DNA of 21,447 nt. It comes from G963677915 sp963677915. GTDB lineage: Bacteria > Bacillota > Clostridia > Lachnospirales > Vallitaleaceae. The position numbers and the translations under genes are program-made. Below, piece after piece: positions 1 to 7,226 of this stretch. The notes under the pieces were generated by a model. That model saw nothing but the letters and a program-made list of their open reading frames with translations. It ran no database searches and was not told where the DNA came from. The number at the start of each line of letters is the position of its first letter. The stretch's first letter is position 1. Location of the stretch: assembly GCA_963677915.2 (NCBI GenBank), contig CAXXGE010000014.1, positions 1-21,447 of the forward strand, in the 5' to 3' direction.

Positions 1-94
1 ATCATTGCCCAGAAGTCTGGCATCGACTTCATAATCGATGTCGTTATCCATATCGAAATCTTCGAATTGGGATACACTCATTTCTTCACCGTTC
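1..94 (-). pseudogene. Out-of-frame continuation of the SLH protein repeat
   Basis: Read on the minus strand from 94 to the window start, this stretch encodes NGEEMSVSQFEDFDMDNDID followed by YEVDARLLGND. This matches residues 362 onward of the upstream copy (NGKETSVSQFEDFDMDSDID). It stays open to the window edge, so the original gene was longer. It is separated from the upstream frame only by one extra base (T on the plus strand) at 95. Confidence 0.8.
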
Positions 95-949
95 TATGAA
101 TATTTCAATATCGGTGTCAAAAACATATTCCTCAGCATTTGACGATCCGTCAGGAATGATATCGACGCTGCCATTGTCATCGAGATTTGTATCATACTCA
201 AGTTCACCCTCGAGCTCATCGTAGAAGACGACTATCCTGTCAACAACACCATCATCAAGGCGGACCCTCACTTCCAGTCCCAGATGCTTGCTTTCAAGCT
301 TAACAAGCTCATCTTCAGCATCGTCGCACGGATTGTCGATCAATATTTCAACATTGGTGTCGATGTCATCAAATGTCGTTTCATCACCATTGTGTTTCAA
401 GGTTATTTCGTCCAGCCTTGAACCGTCATAATCGAATGATTCAAGCTGGCCTTCGGTATCAGGCTCTTCTTCGTCAAAGGATATGCAAAGTTCGATCACA
501 GTGCCGTCACCAAGAAGTCTGGCATCGACTTCATAATCGATGTCGCTATCCATATCGAAGTCTTCGAACTGGGATACACTCGTTTCTTTGCCGTTCATGA
601 ATATTTCCATATCGGTGTCAAAAACGAAGTCTTCAGCATTCGGCTTTCCGTCAGGAATGATATCGACGCTGCCATTGTCATCGAGATTTGTATCATATTC
701 AAGTTCACCTTCGAGCTCATCGTAGAAGACGACTATTCTGTCAACAGCATCATCTTCAAAATAAGCCTTCACTTCAAGTCCTATATGTTTGTCTTCGAGC
801 TCATCCAGTTTGTCTTCGGCGTCATCACTGCAGTTGTTACCGATCTCGATGATCACATCTTCATCAATGTCATCGAATTCATCGGAATCAACTTCAATCC
901 AGTCAAGCACATCATCATCATAATCAAAGTCTTCCAGTGTACCCGTAAC
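1..949 (-). repeat. 501-bp intragenic tandem duplication in acidic SLH protein gene
   Basis: Two copies of a coding unit of about 167 codons lie in tandem: one at about 449-949, the next from 448 to beyond the window start. The spacing is 501 bp at positions 652 and 151, and 502 bp at 513 and 11 because of one inserted base at 95. Identity is very high in the part shared by about 11-245 and 513-746 and clearly lower in the rest of the unit, a mosaic that suggests recent duplication or gene conversion. Confidence 0.85.
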
Positions 950-1678
950 CCGGTCTTGGTTATCGTCATCCTTATCAAATCCAAAAGGAAAGTCATAGAG
1001 GTTGAAAATCCTGTGCATCAAGACAGCGCATTCGGCTCTTGAAAGTGCTTTTTTTGGCTGGAACTTATGATTGAAGCCTATCATTAGACCTCTTGATCTC
1101 ATTCTGTATACATACCACCCGTATCTGCTGTTGATTGAGTCTGCATCCTCGAACCATTCCTCCAGAGCTTCATAAGTATCCTCGTACGCATCCTTTCCTT
1201 CCAGAGCTTCCATTATGTACATAGCTGCCTTTTCCCTTGAGAGCGATGCATTCGGTTTTAAATTCCTGATTGTGTCTTCATTGAGTATACCTTCATCCCA
1301 AGCCAGAGCTATGTAGGGGATCATCCATTTAGGAGGTCTTCCGCCCATGTACTCATCGGGCAGTTCATCATAACTCTCGTCGTAGTCTTCAAGTTTGTCC
1401 TCCAGGTCAAGCATTCGAATCAACATGACAATGATTTCAATTTCCTTTGTTGAACGCCTAGGAGAAAACAGACCGTATCCTTCTCCTCGGATTATGTTAT
1501 ACTTGGCCAATGATAATATCGAGTTCCTTGCCCAGCCATAATCGTCAATATCTTTAAAGTAACTTGAGTAGTTGGCTTTCCAGCTGTTTTTGCTGCGGTT
1601 GTTGTCTGCAAAAGATGTCGGCGCCGTTATGCTGACGATGAGCATAATGGCTATTGTAATCGGAATGATTCGTCTCAT
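86..1678 (-). CDS. SLH-domain secreted surface protein with acidic tandem repeats (3' end frameshifted)
   Basis: Predicted cell-wall-anchored protein, 530 aa as read. Residues 1-24 form a signal peptide (hydrophobic core IPITIAIMLIVSITAP, then SFA). Three SLH-like modules follow at about 38-90, 113-160 and 175-225, which in other Firmicutes bind pyruvylated secondary wall polymer. Residues 244-530 are one full and one partial copy of a 167-residue repeat extremely rich in Asp and Glu; its INGKE...DG.VIEL pattern resembles beta-rich repeats often found C-terminal to SLH domains. Ca2+ binding is possible but is inference. The reading frame stops in the second repeat because of an extra base at 95; the repeat continues out of frame to the window edge. 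The start has a good ribosome site (GAAGGAAGGTG) upstream of ATG. It is divergent from the other SLH gene. Exact function is not recognised. Confidence 0.8.
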   Translation of the reverse strand: MRRIIPITIAIMLIVSITAPTSFADNNRSKNSWKANYSSYFKDIDDYGWARNSILSLAKYNIIRGEGYGLFSPRRSTKEIEIIVMLIRMLDLEDKLEDYDESYDELPDEYMGGRPPKWMIPYIALAWDEGILNEDTIRNLKPNASLSREKAAMYIMEALEGKDAYEDTYEALEEWFEDADSINSRYGWYVYRMRSRGLMIGFNHKFQPKKALSRAECAVLMHRIFNLYDFPFGFDKDDDNQDRVTGTLEDFDYDDDVLDWIEVDSDEFDDIDEDVIIEIGNNCSDDAEDKLDELEDKHIGLEVKAYFEDDAVDRIVVFYDELEGELEYDTNLDDNGSVDIIPDGKPNAEDFVFDTDMEIFMNGKETSVSQFEDFDMDSDIDYEVDARLLGDGTVIELCISFDEEEPDTEGQLESFDYDGSRLDEITLKHNGDETTFDDIDTNVEILIDNPCDDAEDELVKLESKHLGLEVRVRLDDGVVDRIVVFYDELEGELEYDTNLDDNGSVDIIPDGSSNAEEYVFDTDIEIFIER

Positions 1679-1702
1679 AACTTACACCTTCCTTCTATAC
1701 TA

Positions 1703-1711
1703 ATTATACCA
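1703..1711 (-). promoter_or_regulatory. Extended -10 promoter of the minus-strand SLH gene
   Basis: On the minus strand the sequence reads TGGTATAAT, a perfect TGn extended -10 element, 25 bases upstream of the ATG at 1678. No clear -35 is seen at 17 bp. For the divergent gene at 1759 only a weak TATACT (1720-1725) is visible in the same 80-bp intergenic stretch. Confidence 0.5.
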
Positions 1712-1758
1712 TAATGATGTATACTATTAGATAGCTAAAAATAAGGGAGATACAACAA

Positions 1759-2805
1759 ATGAAAAAAAGAGGCTTTCAAATTATAATAATTTTTTGCTTG
1801 ATATTTAGCTTAGTGAACATGGCTGCTCAACCCATTTCGGCAGATACAACCAGTTTTTCTGATGTGATGGATACAGACTGGTATACTGAGAATATTGCTG
1901 TTTTAGTTGAGGAGGGCATCATCGCAGGTTTCCCAAATGGTACTTTCAGACCAGGCGACTATATGACTGTCGATCAGTTCATTAAGACGATGGTGGTTGC
2001 ACTGGGCTACAACCTGCCGAATGGTGAGAGCTACTGGGCGCAAACATATTTGAACAAGGCAAGGGAACTGGCACTAATTGATTTTAACGAATTCAGCACG
2101 CAAGCTTCTGCTGAAAAGATAATTTCAAGAGTTCAGATGACCAAGATATGCGAGAGAACCCTCAAAGTATTGGAGGGTGAGAAGACCTATACACAGACAG
2201 CATATATTAAAAATATAGCCACAGACAGTTTGAGCATTGATGCAACCGGATTTTCTGAGTATGTCTATCATATGTGGGAAGCCGGCATAATAACGGGATA
2301 TCCTGACGGAAGCTTTAAACCCTATGAGCCTTTGAGCAGGAGCGAAGCTGTAACGGTCATCAGGAGAATTATTGATGGTGGGGAAAGAAAACTAATAGTA
2401 GAAGATGATCAGCCAAACATTATGGCTGAACAGGCTATATATGAAAACATGATTGCCTTAAAAAATCAATATCCAGAAGGAATGACTTGGACAAACGATA
2501 ACTACTATGCCTGGCAGGGTGGTATTTATAGTGGAGGCTATGGATGCATGGGTTTCGCCTTTTTGTTAAGTGATGCAGGATTTGGTTCCCTGGAGGCACG
2601 AAAACACACAGATTTCAACAATCTTAGGGTTGGAGACATTTTGCGGATCAATGATGATACGCATTCCGTAATCATACTGAGTATTCATGAAACATCAATT
2701 ATCATAGCGGAAGGCAATTATAACAGTTCTATTCATTGGGGAAGAACGCTATCTATGGAAGAGGTCAAAAGTGAAGGGGATTATGTTTTGACGAGATACA
2801 ATTAA
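1759..2805 (+). CDS. SLH-domain protein with C-terminal papain-like (NlpC/P60 or CHAP-like) domain
   Basis: Predicted secreted wall-associated protein of 348 aa. Residues 1-28 are a signal peptide ending QPISA. SLH modules lie at about 32-82 (FPNGTFRPGDYMTVDQF), 90-138 (degenerate) and 153-205 (YPDGSFKPYEPLSRSEAV). The C-terminal domain, about 225-348, has Cys263 in YGCMGFAF, His302 in DDTHSVIIL and Asn320 in AEGNYN. That Cys/His/polar order is expected of papain-like amidases such as CHAP or NlpC/P60, and LRVGDILRI before the His is typical. A peptidoglycan hydrolase or amidase role is inferred; the domain is divergent and could instead be a transglutaminase-like relative. AGGGAG lies upstream of the ATG. 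It is divergently oriented from the other SLH gene and has no obvious terminator. Confidence 0.8.
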   Translation: MKKRGFQIIIIFCLIFSLVNMAAQPISADTTSFSDVMDTDWYTENIAVLVEEGIIAGFPNGTFRPGDYMTVDQFIKTMVVALGYNLPNGESYWAQTYLNKARELALIDFNEFSTQASAEKIISRVQMTKICERTLKVLEGEKTYTQTAYIKNIATDSLSIDATGFSEYVYHMWEAGIITGYPDGSFKPYEPLSRSEAVTVIRRIIDGGERKLIVEDDQPNIMAEQAIYENMIALKNQYPEGMTWTNDNYYAWQGGIYSGGYGCMGFAFLLSDAGFGSLEARKHTDFNNLRVGDILRINDDTHSVIILSIHETSIIIAEGNYNSSIHWGRTLSMEEVKSEGDYVLTRYN

Positions 2806-2836
2806 ATATGTGCGAAGTGTTCGTTGTCGTATTCGC

Positions 2837-2865
2837 TTGACAAATGAAAGCTATTCGAATATGAT
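2837..2865 (+). promoter_or_regulatory. Near-consensus sigma-A promoter of the small HTH gene
   Basis: TTGACA (2837-2842), a 17-bp spacer and TATGAT (2860-2865), about 65 bp ahead of the ATG at 2930. The 8-bp palindrome ATTCGAAT (2853-2860) runs into the -10 box and is a candidate operator, possibly for autoregulation by the downstream HTH protein (inference). Confidence 0.7.
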
Positions 2866-2929
2866 AGGAAAACGTAGACGTACAGGAACAAGTTGCTGAA
2901 AACTATTTACATGAATACGGAATACAAAT

Positions 2930-3148
2930 ATGCGAAGAACGATTGACCAAAAGAAATTAGAAAATGTGTTGGAGAGAAGCGGCCACAGCTTTTTCGATTT
3001 AGCTGAAGTATTAGGGATATCACACAAGATGTTGACTGATAAAATCAGCGGTAGAAACAATCTGGACTTTTTGTATAATGAAATGGACACAATAAAAGAA
3101 CGCTATTCTTTATCAGCACAGGAGGCAATAAGCTTATTCTTCCCATGA
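2930..3148 (+). CDS. Small Cro/XRE-type helix-turn-helix protein
   Basis: 72-aa single-domain DNA-binding protein. The HTH lies at about residues 19-43 (SFFDLAEVLGISHKMLTDKI), with the turn at LGIS and the recognition helix HKMLTDKISG. The tail RYSLSAQEAISLFF resembles that of many small phage- or plasmid-type Cro-like repressors. An in-frame stop at 2912-2914 makes ATG 2930 the only good start; the ribosome site is weak (CGGA). It is a single-gene unit, with its own strong promoter upstream and a terminator downstream. No phage genes surround it, so it may be a domesticated or orphan repressor. Its target is unknown. Confidence 0.75.
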   Translation: MRRTIDQKKLENVLERSGHSFFDLAEVLGISHKMLTDKISGRNNLDFLYNEMDTIKERYSLSAQEAISLFFP

Positions 3149-3169
3149 TGCATATACTGTTTAACTATG

Positions 3170-3198
3170 AAGCTCTGACCAATCGGTTGGGGCTTTTA
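3170..3198 (+). terminator. Rho-independent terminator after the small HTH gene
   Basis: An 11-bp stem, AAGCTCTGACC (3170-3180) pairing with GGTTGGGGCTT (3185-3195) with three G-T wobbles, has the loop AATC and is followed by TTTTA. It lies 21 bp after the stop at 3148. Confidence 0.7.
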
Positions 3199-3215
3199 TC
3201 ATTTCATAAGAAAGG

Positions 3216-3245
3216 TTGTTTTAGTCGATGCGAATCATGTATAAT
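3216..3245 (+). promoter_or_regulatory. Promoter of the ArsR-like/MTHFR-like operon
   Basis: A perfect TATAAT -10 (3240-3245) lies 20 bp ahead of ATG 3265. A partial -35, TTGTTT (3216-3221), is 18 bp upstream of it. AGGTG at 3253-3257 is the ribosome site. Confidence 0.55.
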
Positions 3246-3264
3246 GGGCGTTAGGTGATACATC

Positions 3265-3750
3265 ATGGAAGAGAGCGTGAAGACGTTGTCGGCAGACAAA
3301 GAAATAAAGATCCTTTCCGATCCATACAGAGTACGGATAATGAACATTTACAATGGAAGCAGCAAACCTTTGACGGTGAAGGAAGTGGCGGTGGCCATGA
3401 AGGAAGAGCCGGCGAAGGTTCATTATCATGTAAAGAAACTCTTGTCCATTGATGTGCTTGAACTCGACCATATGGAAACCATCAACGGCATCCGGGCCAA
3501 GTACTACAGGCTTGCAAAAAAGTCGGCCCGTTTCGAGTTTTCAAAGCAGCTGAGCGAGTTCAAGGAAGAGATGCACAAGGCCTATATTGGTGGAAATTCA
3601 GGCTGTTACATGAGGGAGAGCTGCTGTTTCGATATAGAGACATTTGAGTTGGTGAATGAAGAGATTAGGGGTATCATACAGAAATACAAGCATCAAGGCA
3701 ACAACAGCAATAGTCAGTACAGCGTCTTTTTCGGAGCTGTGCACAAGTAA
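3265..3750 (+). CDS. ArsR-like winged-helix transcriptional regulator
   Basis: 161 aa. Residues 12-85 form a winged-helix DNA-binding domain: KILSDPYRVRIMNIY (helix 1), LTVKEVAVAM, recognition helix PAKVHYHVKKLLSIDVLE, and a wing ending IRAKYYRLA. This is the ArsR / HTH_20 pattern. The C-terminal part (86-161) is helical and holds Cys114, Cys120 and Cys121 in GCYMRESCCFD, which might sense a metal or thiol (inference). It is the first gene of an apparent operon, 17 bp from the next start, so it probably controls that operon and itself. ATG 3265 is chosen for the AGGTG site 7 bp upstream. Confidence 0.8.
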   Translation: MEESVKTLSADKEIKILSDPYRVRIMNIYNGSSKPLTVKEVAVAMKEEPAKVHYHVKKLLSIDVLELDHMETINGIRAKYYRLAKKSARFEFSKQLSEFKEEMHKAYIGGNSGCYMRESCCFDIETFELVNEEIRGIIQKYKHQGNNSNSQYSVFFGAVHK

Positions 3751-3767
3751 GAACTGAAAGGACAATC

Positions 3768-4691
3768 ATGTTAAAGAATAAGATAGAAGAGCATCAATCA
3801 GGCATTCTCCTCTACGGCATCACGCCGCCGAAGGAGAACAACACGGAAGAGAGAATCAAGGAGATTTCAGAAAAACATATAGCCAGAATCGAGCAGATGG
3901 ACATAGATGGCCTGATTCTGTACGATATCCAGGATGAATCCGACAGGACGAAGGAAGAGAGGACTTTCGAATTTATCAGAACGGTGGATCCGTCCGTTTA
4001 CAGCCATCGCTACATGGGAAGCCTCGATGTGCCGAAAGTGGTCTACAGATGTGTTGGGAACTATACGCAGGATGCCTTCAAAGACTGGCTCGACAGCAAT
4101 ACGGACGACTATACAGTCTTCGTCGGTACGGCCAGCAGGAACCAGAAGGTGGAGCTGAAGCTTTCGGAAGCCTATGATATGCGCCTTGAGCACAGCCCTT
4201 CCATGTTCCTTGGCGCTGTGACGATTCCGGAAAGGCATATCGGCCATGGCGATGAACATAAACGTGTCGGCTTCAAAATGGAAAAAGGATGCAGCTTTTT
4301 CGTATCCCAGGCCGTTTTCGACCTGGATGCATCCAGGCAGTTCCTTCAGGATTATGCCGATTACTGCAGGGAAGAGAACGTGAAGCCGGTACCCATTATT
4401 TTCACCTTGACGCCGTGCGGATCGGAGAAGACGCTGAATTTTGCCAAGTGGCTGGGGATTCATATTCCGGATGAGACTGAGACTATGCTGAGGCATTCGG
4501 AAGACATGCTGATGAAGTCGCTGGATATTGCAGAAGAGAATTTCAAGGAACTGATTCAGGCAGGTGAGGCACTTGGCATACCGGTCGGCTGCAATGTAGA
4601 GAGCATCTCGATCAGAAAAGTGGAAATCGATGCATCGGTGGCGCTGACGAACAAAATCGGCGATTACCTTAAGCAGATAGGGCTACGTTAG
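3768..4691 (+). CDS. Methylenetetrahydrofolate-reductase-fold protein (divergent active site)
   Basis: 307 aa, close to the usual MetF length. It aligns by eye with MetF: GITPPK (18-22) with FEFFPPR, DGLILYDIQDE (48-57), FLGAVTIPERH with the AYPEVHPE strand, KMEKGCSFFVSQAVFD (170-185) with the AGANRAITQFFFD segment, and PVPIIFTLTPCGSEKTLNFA..LGIHIP (208-234). Gln181 matches the folate-contacting Gln of MetF. However, the catalytic Glu (E28 of E. coli MetF) is replaced in GITPP, and the RGD loop carrying Asp120 reads VGTASRNQ. An ordinary MTHF reductase reaction is therefore doubtful; a TIM-barrel oxidoreductase or folate-binding protein is safer. Ribosome site AAAGGA. It lies in the same operon as the ArsR-like gene upstream and the UPF0316 gene 17 bp downstream. 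Confidence 0.7.
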   Translation: MLKNKIEEHQSGILLYGITPPKENNTEERIKEISEKHIARIEQMDIDGLILYDIQDESDRTKEERTFEFIRTVDPSVYSHRYMGSLDVPKVVYRCVGNYTQDAFKDWLDSNTDDYTVFVGTASRNQKVELKLSEAYDMRLEHSPSMFLGAVTIPERHIGHGDEHKRVGFKMEKGCSFFVSQAVFDLDASRQFLQDYADYCREENVKPVPIIFTLTPCGSEKTLNFAKWLGIHIPDETETMLRHSEDMLMKSLDIAEENFKELIQAGEALGIPVGCNVESISIRKVEIDASVALTNKIGDYLKQIGLR

Positions 4692-4708
4692 GAAAGAGGC
4701 GAATACAT

Positions 4709-5227
4709 TTGGAAATATTACTATATATCGGCATTCTGCTGGCGAAAATTGTAGAAGTGACTTTGGCGACTACCAGGATTGTACTCATCACAAAAGGTGA
4801 ACGTGTCAAGGGAGCCTTTATTGGCATCTTTGAAGTCACTATATGGTTAATCCTGATATCGACAGTGTTGAGCAATATAACTGAGGAGCCGATCAAGTTG
4901 GTCATGTATGTGCTCGGATTCTCCATCGGCAATTATGCCGGTTCTCTGTTTGAAGAACGCCTGGGTGTGGGTACGACCCGGATCGAGGCGATTGTCAGAA
5001 TCGAGCACGGCAAGGCTTTGGCGGATGAGCTGAGGAGCAGGGGCTTTGCGGTGACAGTCATCGAGGGTCAGGGAATGAACCACATGCGGAACGTATTGAT
5101 TCTTCATGTGCCAAGGAAAAAAGCGAAATCCATCATCGACGACATCAAGCGGTTCCAGGAGAATGTGGTGGTGACGGTGAATGAAGTGAAGCCGATTTAT
5201 GGCGGTTTCGGTATTCTGAAAAAATAA
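4709..5227 (+). CDS. UPF0316 family membrane protein (DUF5698-DUF2179)
   Basis: 172 aa. The N-terminal half has about three membrane segments (roughly 3-22, 35-55, 63-82), with the family signature VEVTLATTRIVLITKGER near residues 15-32. The C-terminal soluble DUF2179 domain (about 88-168) includes GFAVTVIEGQGMN and a terminal VYGGF-like motif (KPIYGGFGI). No biochemical role is established for the family. Translation starts at TTG 4709; GGAAAGAGG (4691-4699) is spaced correctly for it, and no ATG lies nearby in frame. It follows the MTHFR-like gene and precedes the ParB/BMP-like gene in one operon. Confidence 0.85.
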   Translation: MEILLYIGILLAKIVEVTLATTRIVLITKGERVKGAFIGIFEVTIWLILISTVLSNITEEPIKLVMYVLGFSIGNYAGSLFEERLGVGTTRIEAIVRIEHGKALADELRSRGFAVTVIEGQGMNHMRNVLILHVPRKKAKSIIDDIKRFQENVVVTVNEVKPIYGGFGILKK

Positions 5228-5253
5228 CGCGGATGTGAAAAGAGGTGGATCAA

Positions 5254-7211
5254 GTGGAGGGTGATCTGAAAAACATTTATGCCAGTGCAAGAAAAGAAGG
5301 CTTAAGGGAACAAAGCCGCTTCAAGGCAAGGGGCTGGAACAGTCATGTGCCGGTGCTTGATTCGCTTATGTCCAGGGACGAGATACTCAATGAAGTCTCC
5401 CTCGGTTTGATGGAAGTGCCGATTTCCAAAATAAAGGGTACGAAGACGGCGGGACGAAGCAGTGCATTGGCGCCAAACTTCATGCCGGTACTGGATGAAG
5501 ACACTGAATTCGCTGCAAAATGGGAGACGCTCTACGCATCCCATGAGCTAGAGGGCATAAGGGACCCTATCAAAGTATACGAGTACCTGAACTGGTTCTA
5601 TGTCGAGGAAGGCAACAAACGTGTGAGTGTCCTGAAGTTCAGCGGCGCTGCGACTGTTCAGGCCTATGTGACGCGTTTCATTCCCAAGTACAATGAGGAA
5701 GATGCGGTCATCTGCCTATACTATGAGTTTCTGGAATTCTACAAGAACACAGGCATCAACTATATCTGGTTCAGGAAGAAAAAGGTTTTGTCAAGCTGTA
5801 CAAATGGCTGGAGAAAAACGGACTGGATAATGAAGAAGGATTTAAAACCCTGAAATCGATTTATTATGCGTTCAGACGGGCTTACAAAAAATTAGGCGGC
5901 GATACTTTTGACTGGACAACGGGAGAAGCGCTTGTTAAGTACCTGGATGTCTACTCCGGTTATGAGGAAGAAGACAGGAACATTGAAGGGAACCTGGAGA
6001 AGATGTGGTCAGAGTTCAAGGTTGACAGCACCAAAGAGCTGACGAACCTTGAGACCGGGACAGACAGTCTTGAACGCAAGCCCATCCTTCCGTCGATGTC
6101 GGGTTTTCTAGGCAAGAAAAAAATCAGGATTGCTTTCATCAACATCAGGAAGCCGGAAGAGTCGGAATGGATTCAAGGCCATGAGATGGGACGAAGGCAT
6201 TTGGAAAATGTTTTTGGGGATGCGGTGGAGACGGAGGCGGTCTTCAATGTGCCTGAGTCAGAAGCGTCTTACGCTTTCATTAGGGAAGCGGCTGAGCGGA
6301 GCGATGTTGTGTTCACCACATCGCCGGCCTTGGCAAGCACGACGCTGAAGGCTTCGCTTGCGTATAAAAATGTGAAATTCCTGAATTGTTCGGAAAACAT
6401 GTCCTTCAGACATCTGAGGACGTATTACGGCAGGATGTATGAGGCGAATTTCCTGGTGGGTGTAGCGGCAGGATCCATGACAAGAAGCAACCGGATCGGC
6501 TATACGGTAACCTACCCGATTCCGTCAGTGATCAGTTCGATCAATGCCTTTGCGCTGGGTACCCAATTCGTGAACCCGTATGCGGAGGTCTTCATCAAAT
6601 GGGTGGATAGGTCGAATACCTGTGACCAGAGCTGCTACAAGGTGGACAGCCAGCTGAAGGATATGGATGCCGATATCGTCTTTCACCAGGAATCATCCAA
6701 CCTGAGCGGCGAGAAGAACCGTGCAGGACTTTATTTCCTTGATGACCTTCAGCAGGAAAACGGTGGGGACGCGTCGCTAAAACGTATGGCCAACTCTGTT
6801 TGGAACTGGGGTATATTTTACGAGAAGATAGTAAGGAACATTATCTCCGGCAACTACAACAGGATCAACAGCATCTGGTCTCCCGACGAGCAGGCTATCA
6901 GCTATTGGTGGGGCCTTGACACAGGTGTTGTGGATTTCATGTATTCCAAATCCAAACTGCCCCAGTCGCTCGCGAAGACGGTTGATTTTGTGAAAAACGC
7001 AATTCAGGAAGGCTTGCTCCATCCTTTTGACGGACCCATTGTGGACCAGAAGGACAATCGGCGGGTTGAAGAAGGTGAACGGCTTTCCAATGAGTCGATT
7101 ATGCAGATGGACTGGTTTGTGAAAGGGGTTTTCGGATCGATTCCAAGTGTGGATATAAAAGGAAACACCCATTCGCTGTTTGAACGTTTGGGTGTCAAGA
7201 AGAAGTACTGA
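5254..7211 (+). pseudogene. Cytosolic ParB-like/BMP-like fusion protein, frameshifted at about 5775-5784
   Basis: If one base is restored, this encodes about 652 aa of a family seen in Clostridia: an N-terminal ParB-like domain (about residues 45-155: EVPISKIKGTKTAGR, NFMPVLDEDTEFAAKW, GIRDPIKVYEYLNWFYV, EEGNKRVSVLKF) and a C-terminal BMP/PnrA-like periplasmic-binding fold (from about 290: KIRIAFINIRKPEESEW, YEANFLVGVAAGSMTRSNRIG, NAFALGTQFVNP). No signal peptide or lipobox is present, so it probably acts in the cytosol as a ligand sensor or regulator (inference). The first frame (to 5853) ends early; the rest reads on as KGFVKLYKWLEKNGLDNEEG in the -1 frame and is open to 7211, with an internal ATG at 6003. 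GTG 5254 is preferred over GTG 5245 because AGAGGTG lies at 5241-5247. It is the last gene of the operon beginning at 3265. Confidence 0.75.
5770..5790 (+). other. Frameshift site with AAA-AAG run
   Basis: Frame 1 reads TTC AGG AAG AAA AAG GTT here, while the downstream homologous frame reads GAA GAA AAA GGT TTT. One missing G after AGG would restore FREEKGF, in line with the family's WFSEEG-like segment. The G-AAA-AAG heptamer and the -1 direction also fit weak recoding. A mutation or assembly error is the simpler explanation. Confidence 0.7.
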
Positions 7212-7226
7212 TTACAAGACGCTGCG

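Noticed and set aside
3150..3768. SAM, cobalamin or T-box riboswitch ahead of the MTHFR-like gene
   Set aside because: The 5' region before 3265 is too short and holds only a terminator and promoter; no conserved riboswitch core was seen. None was seen before speD either.
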